DNA from: Sneathiella chungangensis
Lineage (GTDB): Bacteria; Pseudomonadota; Alphaproteobacteria; Sneathiellales; Sneathiellaceae
Length of the DNA stretch: 64,000 nucleotides
Assembly (NCBI RefSeq): GCF_009882935.1
Contig: NZ_WTVA01000015.1
Location: 877,108-941,107, forward strand
Direction: 5' to 3'
Part shown: in pieces, positions 45,837-54,087 of the stretch
Layout: each line of letters starts with the position of its first letter
Position numbering within the stretch: the stretch's first letter is position 1
Notes under the pieces: generated by a model
The model's database searches: none
What the model saw: the letters and a program-made list of their open reading frames with translations, nothing else
Told to the model about the DNA's origin: nothing
Position numbers and translations under genes: made by a program

Positions 45837-45997
45837 AAAGAATCTCCTTTTCGGCGACGCTCTCCATTCAAGAATATTTTAATATATAATCAATCTTGCA
45901 GAGAAACAACCGTGCGTATAGTGCCTCGGAAAAATCCTTTTCTTGCATCCCTGCTCAATGCTAGTGAGAATGCAATCAATAAATGGCCTCAGGAAGC

Positions 45998-47011
45998 TCA
46001 TTTGCTAAATAGAACGAACATTAAGGCACCAATTGCGAGGAAAATGGACGCATACAGACAGAGAGAGATTACCAACAGTTTCTCAAGTCCTTTGAAGAGA
46101 TTATAGCGATTAATAAAAGTTCGCCCCTCACTATCACGTCCGTTTTTCGTTCTGATTTCCTCCATATGAGCTAGCGCACTCTTAATATTATCTCCAAAGG
46201 CACTGCCAATGAACATTATTCCTACGAAGGTCCATCGAAGAACTTCAAACGTCAATTCAAGCACGTCTTTGTAGGCAATCAATATAAATCGCAAAGGATT
46301 CCAATAATTGTCTAATCCTATACTTTGTCGGATACCGGATACGGATATCATAGTAAAAAGTAAAAATATCCCACTAACAATAATCCAAAATCTAGTGTTC
46401 AGTCTCTTTTCTCCGAAGCGTGAAAATAATATTAGCATTGATACCAGAAAACAAAGGCAAGGAATTAAGGAGGTTGTTTGTTGTTGAACTACATATTGTA
46501 TCCACAACAACCCCATTGCAGTTGGACCCAATATCCAGACAATCACAAAAGAAACGATATTTATTATGTGCTGGGCGACCTTCGTCGGCAAAGCGATTTC
46601 CTGCAGACTTACATCAACCTGCGCCTCGGGGTCTTCACTCGCGTCGTTTGGGAAGTTGGAAAAAATCAAGAGCCAGGGGAAAAGGAGGTTTCTTGAGTCC
46701 GAAACCCACGATACCTCGAAATCCACCTGATCAAATACTCTCAGTTTTTCGGCAAGCTGATTCACGTAAATATGTAAATAGGTATATATTCCAAGCAAAA
46801 TAAGCGGCGCGCCCGCAAAGAAGAAATCTTTGGTAACTTTTACACCGACCGCAGGAAGAGTCAGTTCGGTTTCGTCTGACGGAGAATAAGCGGTAATTAA
46901 AATGTAAATGGAGCTAACAACTAACGCAAAAACCAGATTTCGAGAGTGTTTCGACACTTCTTCTATCGAGCTAACAAGGAGTTCGAATTCTTTTGCTTCG
47001 CATATTTTCAT
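45998..47011 (-). CDS. multi-pass membrane protein, unknown function (cargo)
   Basis: This 337-aa AT-rich protein has about seven hydrophobic segments (LVFALVVSSIYILITAYS, FFFAGAPLILLGIYTYLHI, IINIVSFVIVWILGPTAMGL and others). The LTLPAVGVKVTKDFFFAGAP segment recalls membrane modules fused to or encoded with prokaryotic immune-type proteins, but I cannot confirm this. The gene stands alone with its own upstream region. Its base composition differs from the phage-type genes nearby, so it was probably acquired separately. Confidence 0.75.
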   Translation of the reverse strand: MKICEAKEFELLVSSIEEVSKHSRNLVFALVVSSIYILITAYSPSDETELTLPAVGVKVTKDFFFAGAPLILLGIYTYLHIYVNQLAEKLRVFDQVDFEVSWVSDSRNLLFPWLLIFSNFPNDASEDPEAQVDVSLQEIALPTKVAQHIINIVSFVIVWILGPTAMGLLWIQYVVQQQTTSLIPCLCFLVSMLILFSRFGEKRLNTRFWIIVSGIFLLFTMISVSGIRQSIGLDNYWNPLRFILIAYKDVLELTFEVLRWTFVGIMFIGSAFGDNIKSALAHMEEIRTKNGRDSEGRTFINRYNLFKGLEKLLVISLCLYASIFLAIGALMFVLFSK

Positions 47012-47138
47012 AAAGTCTTCTCAAAAATCTGATTTGATTTCCTTTTAACAAAGCCTGCGACCAATAAACTACATTCAACTTAGTAGAATATAGTTTAAAC
47101 ATATTCATGTATAGAAAGTTAACCGACAATTTTTATAG

Positions 47139-48560
47139 TTACCCCGCCGCCACCATCAGTTGCTTGAAGGTTTCGGTAAACCAGTTGTCTAGGCTTGGGT
47201 CATCCAAGCGCCGGTGAAGCATATCAATATCGTCCTGAGTTGGCCGAAGGTCGTCCAGTACGATATCGGCGGGTTTCGATCGCTCGATATACTCCCTGTG
47301 GGCATACCCTTCCGCCGTAGTTGAGCAGGCGAAATAGAGGTGTGCCATTGAGACATTAAACGTCCGTACGGCTTCTTCCAGATCGGCCCGAAGGCTTGCT
47401 ATGAATGGCGAGAAGATGTCTATACCAACGGCCTCTGAAATCACTTCCAGTTGACTGGCCTTCAAAACAAAAGACTGTGCCGCCCTGCGGGCGCGTTCGT
47501 TGAGCTGGTCAAAGAGATTAGGGCCTGCCTTATCCAACGCTCTATGGAATGCCGATGCTTTGATCGCCACATCTGTCACACTTGGAATGAAATGCCCGTT
47601 TTCGTCTAAATGCCCGCCATTGTACGGCTCCTGAATTATCGCGACGGGGCGGCAATAGGGAAGGTCAGAAAGACTCTCCGCCTGGACATACTTCGCGATT
47701 ATCTCCTGCCACTCAGGGAGATCGTCTTTCAAGGCATAGAGTTGATGCCCCTGACAACCGCTAATCACATATTCGCCGTGCAGCGTCTCTAATGCCTCCC
47801 CTGTTTTCTCTCCCATCAGGGTATTCAAACAAAGCCAGCCTGCCTTTACATTGACGGCCTCATCCCCCTTTATCTCCGGCCACATTTCCAGCATGTCCTT
47901 TGTCGGCCCGCTTACCTCGAATACAAGCCTTTCGCTTTGTATCAGTGCCTTGATATGCTCTAACGCCGCCTCGCCAATTTTCCATGCTTTTTCCGGGAAT
48001 GCCTCTAGGTAACTCCACCACAGGGAGCTATCATATTCATTGGCCTTGATTTTCTTCCTCTCCGCTTCGGGAAGTAGTGCAAATGCCCTTTCGGTGAAGA
48101 TATCCTGTATGGAATACCAGCCATCCAGCCGCCTTTTTTTCTGCACCTCTACGCTGTCGATCCTGTATTTTTTCGCGGCCTCCTCCGTCATCGCCAATGG
48201 CTGAAAAAGCTCGTCGTCCTTGTGAAGAAACGCCAACTCACCAAGGTTCAGATATATTTGAATTCGGTTGATCGTCGCCTGTGCCTCAAGGCAAAACGAT
48301 AGACACAATGTCGCCTCTACCTGAAATTCGGCCCCCAACGACATCCACTTGCTGTAAAACCGCACTTTCTCTGGATTGCTCCTTAAGTTACGCCTTACAA
48401 TGTCCTCGATCTCGGACTCCGTGAATGCGGGGCTTTCCTCCCTGACGGCTGAGACATAGGCCCCCATTTTCAAACGGACTATCTCCAAGGCGGACAGGTT
48501 TCCCGTCATCGCCGCCCTCAATTTACGTGCACCAGCCAAATCAATTACTCCTTCTGTCAT
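47139..48560 (-). CDS. large hypothetical protein of the satellite-type module
   Basis: The 473-aa product is soluble and mainly helical (WYSIQDIFTERAFALLPEAE, LWWSYLEAFPEKAWKIGEAA, RAAQSFVLKASQLEVISEA). No nucleotide-binding or catalytic motif is seen. It overlaps the 68-aa gene by 4 bp and is the last member of the replication-type operon that starts near 53 kb. By position it could act in packaging or helper interference, but I do not recognise it. Confidence 0.72.
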   Translation of the reverse strand: MTEGVIDLAGARKLRAAMTGNLSALEIVRLKMGAYVSAVREESPAFTESEIEDIVRRNLRSNPEKVRFYSKWMSLGAEFQVEATLCLSFCLEAQATINRIQIYLNLGELAFLHKDDELFQPLAMTEEAAKKYRIDSVEVQKKRRLDGWYSIQDIFTERAFALLPEAERKKIKANEYDSSLWWSYLEAFPEKAWKIGEAALEHIKALIQSERLVFEVSGPTKDMLEMWPEIKGDEAVNVKAGWLCLNTLMGEKTGEALETLHGEYVISGCQGHQLYALKDDLPEWQEIIAKYVQAESLSDLPYCRPVAIIQEPYNGGHLDENGHFIPSVTDVAIKASAFHRALDKAGPNLFDQLNERARRAAQSFVLKASQLEVISEAVGIDIFSPFIASLRADLEEAVRTFNVSMAHLYFACSTTAEGYAHREYIERSKPADIVLDDLRPTQDDIDMLHRRLDDPSLDNWFTETFKQLMVAAG

Positions 48561-48763
48561 TTTCTATTCCCCATTGCGCTTTCAAGCGCCTCTATCTTCT
48601 TCTGTAGATCGGCAACGTCATAGGCCCGCAACATGGCGTTAAGTATGGCCGTCTCCTTGGTTGCCCGACCTTCTGAAATCAGGCCCGCCCGGAACTTCTG
48701 CAGTGTCCTGTTCAAGTCCTGCAAAATTGTCTCGCCGTTCACTTTCGTAGCAGCTTCGTTCAT
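48557..48763 (-). CDS. small helical protein
   Basis: The 68-aa product starts MNEAATKVNGETILQDLNRT and ends with a predicted coiled coil (VADLQKKIEALESAM). It is coupled by overlap to the 473-aa gene and lies 4 bp after the small-terminase-like gene. Function unknown. Confidence 0.68.
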   Translation of the reverse strand: MNEAATKVNGETILQDLNRTLQKFRAGLISEGRATKETAILNAMLRAYDVADLQKKIEALESAMGNRK

Positions 48764-48767
48764 GCTC

Positions 48768-49220
48768 TCACACTTTCAGGTTCTTCAATTTCTGGATTTC
48801 CGACGCCGGTAAGGGCCGCGCCTCTATGAACTCATCCTTCAAAGCCAGTGTGAGTTGCATGTGGGCCGCAATCAGCTTGTCAGTAGATAGTTCCGATAGA
48901 TCACGGTTTTTTAATTCCTCATCCAGTCGCTTCAACTGCTCGCCAAGAACCCGTATGCGCCGCTCCTTCGTCATGAAGAATTCTTCTTGCAGGGCATCTA
49001 GCTCGATGGCTTTGGCGGCGGCTATTTCTTCCTCAAGTTCAGCGTTCCAGTTTGATAGCGCCCCCTTCGAAACACCTAGCTCCGCCGATATTCGGCTGTA
49101 AGATTTTCCAACCGCCCGCATATGGACAAATGCTGACTTTTTTTCTTCCCGTCCTGCATCTTCCATATCAACCACAACTGCGTTCATTTTATTTTCTCCG
49201 ACTATCGACTTTCCAGCCAT
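48768..49220 (-). CDS. HTH protein resembling small terminase/transposase-type DNA binders
   Basis: The 150-aa product has a helix-turn-helix at about residues 38-60 (GKSYSRISAELGVSKGALSN) and a long helical region (EFFMTKERRIRVLGEQLKRL). This layout is seen in small terminase-like and island regulators. Its start overlaps the frame-shifted end of the Spo11-like gene by 19 bp. An internal start at 49187 is also possible. With no large terminase present it may redirect a helper's packaging, or regulate. Confidence 0.75.
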   Translation of the reverse strand: MAGKSIVGENKMNAVVVDMEDAGREEKKSAFVHMRAVGKSYSRISAELGVSKGALSNWNAELEEEIAAAKAIELDALQEEFFMTKERRIRVLGEQLKRLDEELKNRDLSELSTDKLIAAHMQLTLALKDEFIEARPLPASEIQKLKNLKV

Positions 49221-50063
49221 TCAACCACTCCTCTGCGCTCTGCCGCCTCACGCTGCAACAAGGCGTCATATATGCCGCCGTCCATCCTCGAAGTGACGGC
49301 ATCGATCACAATCTCTCTTAACCGCCTTGGCGGTATTGCCTCTGCCTGTGTTGTCAGGCCCGTCAAAGGATATTCTGTCAGTCTTCTTGGGTGGCGCTGT
49401 GGGCAGCCCCATGCTCTCGATCTGGGCTGGCGTCACGGCGATTCTGGTGAGGCTCGGGCGTCCGCGATAATGCTTTGAGAATGCGGCCAAATCTTCATAA
49501 AGCGAATTTGCAACATGGACGCCGCTCGGATCGTGATCGCCGATATGAAGAATCTCAACAAAATCATACTGCGCTATCGTTCGGGCCATATCGTGTTTTG
49601 CCGTCAGGCTGTCAAACCCTCCGGACGAATACACATTCACGCCGTAGTCATTGACGGCGCTCGCCAGTTGGGGAACCATGCCCTTGGCTTCGCACCAAAG
49701 CATCAGCCGTGTGCTCTGCCCTGTCTGCCTGTCCAGTCGGAAACTGGCGGCTGTCCGGCGAAAGCTGTCAAGGAGCATTCCGCTGTTTAGCCACCCATTC
49801 GCTTGCTCAACATGAAATCCATCGTCCCGGATTGCGTCCATATCGATCATACGGGCGCGGCGGGCCTGCCCTATCGCCTCCGTGAGCCGTTTGTAGGCGC
49901 GTTCATCCTTCTGGAATCCGCTTGTTACCAGCATGTAGAATATCTGCCGGATCGTCAGCGGAAGAATATCTTCATTATCCGCAAGGATAGAGTTTACCGC
50001 CTCGATCAGGGCCAGCCGTTCACCCTTGGGCCGGTAGCTATCAATAAATCCTCTAGCTCTCAT
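49202..50063 (-). pseudogene. Spo11/TopoVI-A-like (TOPRIM) protein, frameshifted near 49357
   Basis: The first 230 residues carry a winged-helix part (LTIRQIFYMLVTSGFQKDER) and a TOPRIM core with Glu in LMLWCEAKGM and Asp in LHIGDHDPSGVHV. After KKTDRISFDG the frame changes. The conserved tail (TTQAEAIPPRRLREIVIDAV, then REAAERRGVVEWLESR) is in the +1 frame and stops at 49202, overlapping the next gene as operon genes do. One extra base in the GGG at about 49357-49360 explains it. The unshifted frame ends at 49266 (265 aa). Confidence 0.78.
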
Positions 50064-50607
50064 TCCGGGCCTCCGTCAATTTCCAAGCCGGGACTCCACC
50101 CTGCGCCCGCCTGTGAAATGTCTGTGTCCGGTTGCCGGATATTTTGATCACCGCTTCACTCCCGGACATAGCAGCAACCTCATGCCCACTTAGGAGCCAT
50201 ATAAGCCCCGCTGAGTCCGGTCGGTGCGTTGGGGCCTCCGGGTGCAGGCCGAAGACATCGACGGCGGTCCAGCCAAGCGCGTGGGCCTTCTCCGCCCAAT
50301 CAGTCATGAAGCGTTCCACGTCCTCAATGAATTGCCGCCAGCGAGTGACGGTTATTCCTTTGGGAGCGGGCGACGATATCAGCCTGTCAAAACCGTCTCG
50401 CCATTCTTCCGGCTCGGATATTGTGTAGCGCGTTCCGTTTTTGTTTTCCTTGGTGTAAGAGGTGTAAGAGGTGTAAGAGCTCGGTTTTAGTTCCTTTTCG
50501 GGTAGCTCTTGCACCTGATACACCTTTTGCACAGGGGGAGCGGCTACATTGTCCGCCTCTTTCGTATCTGCTTCTAATGCCGCTGCCAGATACTTATTCA
50601 TGATCAT
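50053..50607 (-). CDS. hypothetical protein of the replication module
   Basis: The 184-aa product starts MIMNKYLAAALEADTKEAD, has a linker with a YTSYTSYT repeat encoded by three 9-bp units, and a folded C-terminal half (WRQFIEDVERFMTDWAEKA, AGLIWLLSGHEVAAMS). It overlaps both neighbours (DUF3987 and Spo11-like genes), so it belongs to one operon. The function is not recognised. Confidence 0.72.
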   Translation of the reverse strand: MIMNKYLAAALEADTKEADNVAAPPVQKVYQVQELPEKELKPSSYTSYTSYTKENKNGTRYTISEPEEWRDGFDRLISSPAPKGITVTRWRQFIEDVERFMTDWAEKAHALGWTAVDVFGLHPEAPTHRPDSAGLIWLLSGHEVAAMSGSEAVIKISGNRTQTFHRRAQGGVPAWKLTEARNES

Positions 50608-52108
50608 CTCCGTAGATTTCGGGGTTGACGATGTAGTCCAGCTTCAGCCGATTATCCTTATGTCTTTCCGTTGTTCTGGCGAGGACGCCGCATTCCTCTA
50701 GAACCGCTAGCGCCTCTGCTAAAGGCTCCTTTCGCGTGAGTCCCGGCAATTTCCAGAAGCGGAGCATTTCACTGACATTCACCACTGATGCACGTTCCCG
50801 TCTGATCCGCCTAGCAAGGATCGTCGCGGCTTTCTCCACTGGTGGAAGTGCTGCCTCTCCATAAACTCTCATAGCCATAGGGAAAAAATATTCATCAACC
50901 AGATAAATCGCGCGTCCAACCGCCGCTAGTCCAATCGCCTCTGGCTCCCGTCCACCCTCAAGGCACCAATGAAGGTATTCAAGCGTAATCGCCAATCGCA
51001 GAACCGTGCCGGGGAGTTTGCCGTTGTGGCTTCGCATTAAACCGTATACGTGACCTTCCGCCGCTGCGTTTTCCTCTCGCCACTCCTGAAACTTTGCGCT
51101 CGCTTCGTCCGTAAACATCATCACTCTTGGCGTTGGCTCCCCGTCTTCGTCTAACGCCATTTCAAGAGCCATAAGGTTGCGCAGGGCTGCCTCATAAGCA
51201 GAAGAGATGGGTGGGGAGGTTGGCCGCCTTGGCGGGATTGGGTTAGGCCAACTCATCAAGAAACGAGCGAGAAAACCGTCATCGGAACATTTGCCGATAA
51301 GTTCAGCCAGTTTCTCCGGCTGGATTCCGCCAACAAAACCGAGCGTCAGCCTCTTGATCTGGATTGGCGTAGCGTTCTTTACTCTGTCAACCGTATGCCG
51401 CCGCCCGCCGTACGCTTCTATGAAAAACCCCCGCTCACCACCGCCAGAATATCTGTCGAAGCTGGCGATCTGTGCTGACAATTCATCGCGTTTACAAAGC
51501 AGTCCTTTGGGGTGCCTCGATATCAACCCCCCTAGCGCCTCTGGCGTGGCATCTGAAACCATCAGGCGGGGCCTTACAGGCGGCTCCGGCTCTACTGCTT
51601 CCTCCGGCATTTCCAGCGGGCTACGACCAGAATTCACGGCCTCGCTAACATTCAATTTCCACTTTGCCCGCTCTGCACCAGCAATTTCTTTTTTCCGCTC
51701 ATAGTCCCGCAGTTCATCCGGGAAGCTTTCGGCCATTTCCATTTCAAACTTGCTGAGGATTTCAAATGTCACATCGAGTCCAGGGGATTTGTTGCTTGAT
51801 GGATCGCCAACCGCGCACAGCCACAATACCGGCGGCTCCTTCCAGCCATCCCATGGGCTTACCCATCGTGAATTGCCAATTAGGGTGCTGGCGGCTGCGA
51901 CAAGGCCAATAGCGGGATAATCAATAGGAGCGCCGCTTTTCTCCGACGCGGCTGATATCCATTCTGACCACCCTCTGAAAGCCTCCAAGGGTAACGGCGG
52001 TGGATCGCTTCGATTGCCGTTGAAAATACCCATATTTAGCGGTGCAAAAATTGGCGCTGCCTCATTGAGAGGAACGCCCTTCAAGGTTTGTACTGAACTA
52101 TGCTGCAT
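50594..52108 (-). CDS. DUF3987 primase/helicase-like protein
   Basis: The 504-aa product matches DUF3987 replication proteins of prophages and satellites: YPAIGLVAAASTLIGNSRWV, the P-loop-like VGDPSSNKSPGL, TPEALGGLISRHPKGLLCKR with DELSAQIASF as the Walker B region, and LGFVGGIQPEKLAELI. The P-loop reads SSNKS, with Asn where Gly is usual. It probably drives replication of the excised element, and the two flanking genes are coupled to it. Confidence 0.85.
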   Translation of the reverse strand: MQHSSVQTLKGVPLNEAAPIFAPLNMGIFNGNRSDPPPLPLEAFRGWSEWISAASEKSGAPIDYPAIGLVAAASTLIGNSRWVSPWDGWKEPPVLWLCAVGDPSSNKSPGLDVTFEILSKFEMEMAESFPDELRDYERKKEIAGAERAKWKLNVSEAVNSGRSPLEMPEEAVEPEPPVRPRLMVSDATPEALGGLISRHPKGLLCKRDELSAQIASFDRYSGGGERGFFIEAYGGRRHTVDRVKNATPIQIKRLTLGFVGGIQPEKLAELIGKCSDDGFLARFLMSWPNPIPPRRPTSPPISSAYEAALRNLMALEMALDEDGEPTPRVMMFTDEASAKFQEWREENAAAEGHVYGLMRSHNGKLPGTVLRLAITLEYLHWCLEGGREPEAIGLAAVGRAIYLVDEYFFPMAMRVYGEAALPPVEKAATILARRIRRERASVVNVSEMLRFWKLPGLTRKEPLAEALAVLEECGVLARTTERHKDNRLKLDYIVNPEIYGDDHE

Positions 52109-52643
52109 GGCGTGTCGTTCCTACTCTAATTTCCGGCAGTGATGTTTGCCTCTTGAGTGCTGTTTTCAGTTTTTGGCCTGTCATCGGGCAGGGGCAATAA
52201 AGATGCTCGATACTGCCAAACCAGAGAGGTAAATGAGCCTTCCAATCAACGATAACGATCCCCTCGCAACCAGCTTGTAGCCATGTCAATGGATCTGAAT
52301 GGACTGTTAGCTGCTCATTGAAGTGTGCGGCCTTCTCAAGGTTCCAAGCACCAAGGATTGAACCGTTGCCCGTGCGGAGCCACCATATGAGGGGATTTGC
52401 TGTCTGTAGTGCAACCAGATCAACGATACCTTTAAAGCTGCCGTCTGGCGTGACCGGGACAATCAGGGCCGGTTTCCCGGACTCCTCCGGCTGCCAATAC
52501 GTCTTACCGACTTCAACTTTTGCCGTGCCGACACATCCAGCCGCCGCGATTGTCTTGCCATCGACGCCAAGCCCTTGGAGGTTTCTAAGGTGCCAGTCCG
52601 TCATATTGCTGACGCACTGATCAAATTCGTCTACCAATATCAT
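52098..52643 (-). CDS. hypothetical protein preceding the DUF3987 gene
   Basis: The 181-aa product has an N-terminal TDWHLRNLQGLGVDGKTIAA unit and then an alpha/beta region (EGIVIVDWKAHLPLWFGSIE) resembling a small TOPRIM- or primase-associated domain. It overlaps the DUF3987 gene by 11 bp and the 53-aa gene by 4 bp. Similar proteins sit in front of DUF3987 genes in prophages, so a replication accessory role is inferred. Confidence 0.7.
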   Translation of the reverse strand: MILVDEFDQCVSNMTDWHLRNLQGLGVDGKTIAAAGCVGTAKVEVGKTYWQPEESGKPALIVPVTPDGSFKGIVDLVALQTANPLIWWLRTGNGSILGAWNLEKAAHFNEQLTVHSDPLTWLQAGCEGIVIVDWKAHLPLWFGSIEHLYCPCPMTGQKLKTALKRQTSLPEIRVGTTRHAA

Positions 52644-52801
52644 TCGCCGCCTCCGTAATGTTCCCGGTTAATTAAGCGGGCGAGGTTGGGCGATACGCCA
52701 AGGCGGTGCCGGACAAGCGATGCTGTTAGAGGTAGGTCGGGGTCATGATCGCCGACAACATACGGCTTGTGATTTTGGGGTTCATAGTTTATAATTTTCA
52801 T
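52640..52801 (-). CDS. 53-aa hypothetical protein
   Basis: The 53-aa product starts MKIINYEPQNHKPYVVGDHD, has a helical LTASLVRHRLGVSPNLARLI and ends HYGGGE. AAAGGA stands 10 bases before the ATG, which sets the start here rather than at 52840. The stop overlaps the next gene by 4 bp. The LGVSPNLARLI segment could be a minimal HTH. Confidence 0.7.
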   Translation of the reverse strand: MKIINYEPQNHKPYVVGDHDPDLPLTASLVRHRLGVSPNLARLINREHYGGGE

Positions 52802-52900
52802 TGTGAGTGTCCTTTGTGGTAAGGGATGAAAAGAAAGCACCTTGAGCGGCGTTGTCCAAAACTTGCTCGGGTGCTTTTTTATTGAGAAGCTGGGTAGTCA

Positions 52901-53173
52901 TTACGCGGCCTCGCCAGTGTCCGAAGTTGATTGCCGGAGCAGGCCGTCAGCCCATTCCTTTAAATCAATTCTTCGATACTTGATGCAGCGAGAAGATATG
53001 CGGACAAACCTAGGTCCACCGCCCCGTTGTCGTCTTGCTTGGAGGGTGCGAGGATCAAGGCCGACAAACTCTGCTCCCTTGTCCTCATTTATGAGGGCAA
53101 ACCAATAATCAGGATCGCCCTCGTCGGGGATATTCGGCCCTATGTCTGGCCTGTGGTTTTGTAGTGCGCTCAA
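52901..53173 (-). CDS. excisionase/AlpA-like HTH protein
   Basis: The 90-aa product contains a MerR-type helix-turn-helix seen in excisionases: AEFVGLDPRTLQARRQRGGG, then PRFVRISSRCIKYRRIDLKE with W at WADGLL. In satellites such proteins direct integrase toward excision and activate replication genes. It lies directly after the TTTATCGCG repeat array and heads the replication operon. Confidence 0.82.
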   Translation of the reverse strand: MSALQNHRPDIGPNIPDEGDPDYWFALINEDKGAEFVGLDPRTLQARRQRGGGPRFVRISSRCIKYRRIDLKEWADGLLRQSTSDTGEAA

Positions 53174-53257
53174 CGTCTATCTCCATAGTAGGATGTAGCA
53201 ATGAGCGTATTTTGCCCGGCTTTAAAACGCGAAAAAACAGCAATCGGCTTGCCGGGA

Positions 53258-53342
53258 TTTATCGCGCTTATTCAATATTTATCGCGCAATTTATCGCGTT
53301 TTTTGAGCTTATTGAGGGATATATCGCGTTGAATTTATCGCG
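53258..53342. repeat. array of five TTTATCGCG repeats (iterons or operators)
   Basis: Copies of TTTATCGCG occur at 53258-53266, 53278-53286, 53290-53298 and 53334-53342, with one variant TATATCGCG at 53320-53328. All are in the same direction. They fill the AT-rich gap upstream of the excisionase-like gene, the last copy touching the 3' end of the 250-aa gene. Confidence 0.8.
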
Positions 53343-54087
53343 TTTTTTTCTGGCGGCCTATTTCGTCGGCAATGGTTTTTGCTTTTGGCAGGCGTTTTTG
53401 ATGGTATCCCCCCTGGACTAATTCCTGAATTATAGAGTTTGCCATCTCTATATTGGTGGGCGAGGGCTCATCCTGTTCGTTTTCAAGTCCATCAACATAC
53501 TTTTTTACGAGAGGAAACCAATCATCCCTTATGCTTGGGCGTCCGGCGGATTTCTTTGCTTTCCCATCTTTTTTATTGCTGTTCCCAAGCGTCGGAAGAT
53601 CGTTTATCCAAGTTTGATTATAAATGCGCCTCTTTAGTTCTTTTGCAACGCGCTCTCTTAATTCATGTATCTCGTCCTTAATAAATCTTATCTGGTAGAT
53701 ATCCCCTATTCCGTTGTCGTAGTACCCTTTGCCCTCGCGCAACGCCAGACCGCCCGCAAGCTGTGCGTCTGGATCAATGCTTGTTGCTATAGTCGGGTCA
53801 AAACTAAATCTTTCAAATATGTATCGATCTAGGTCAATTTCACTATCACTAGCTTTTTGTGTTCCCCTGACATGCAGCTTTCCTGCGTATGCCACTTTTC
53901 TCAGGACATCAATTGCGTATAACTGATGTTTATAGAGCTCGCTTACCGGAAATTCGCGGCAGTGCTCTGCCTCCCATCCCGACACGAAATTCACATCTGC
54001 GTTTATTTCAGCCGAACCGTAGGCAATATAGCGGAACGCTTCGGGAAGTTCGTAGTGGTCGTCTAGGAACGAAAGCTCGTCAATCAT
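53335..54087 (-). CDS. hypothetical protein downstream of the integrase
   Basis: The 250-aa product has a helical N-terminal half (PEAFRYIAYGSAEINADVNF, HQLYAIDVLRKVAYAGKLHV), a Lys-rich linker, and a small C-terminal DNA-binding-like end with RPSIRDDWFPLVKKYVDGLE and KAKTIADEIGRQKKTR. It begins directly after the integrase stop with no spacer, so it is cotranscribed with it. Its stop lies in the iteron array. The position suggests a role in initiation or control. Confidence 0.7.
   Translation of the reverse strand: MIDELSFLDDHYELPEAFRYIAYGSAEINADVNFVSGWEAEHCREFPVSELYKHQLYAIDVLRKVAYAGKLHVRGTQKASDSEIDLDRYIFERFSFDPTIATSIDPDAQLAGGLALREGKGYYDNGIGDIYQIRFIKDEIHELRERVAKELKRRIYNQTWINDLPTLGNSNKKDGKAKKSAGRPSIRDDWFPLVKKYVDGLENEQDEPSPTNIEMANSIIQELVQGGYHQKRLPKAKTIADEIGRQKKTR

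Noticed and set aside
45912-46106. 64-aa plus-strand frame
   Set aside because: It overlaps the 3' end of the membrane protein gene on the other strand and lacks a ribosome binding site.
50460-50487. Three 9-bp units encoding YTSYTSYT as a separate repeat feature
   Set aside because: It is a short in-frame microrepeat within a coding linker, explained by slippage. It is noted in the gene entry only.
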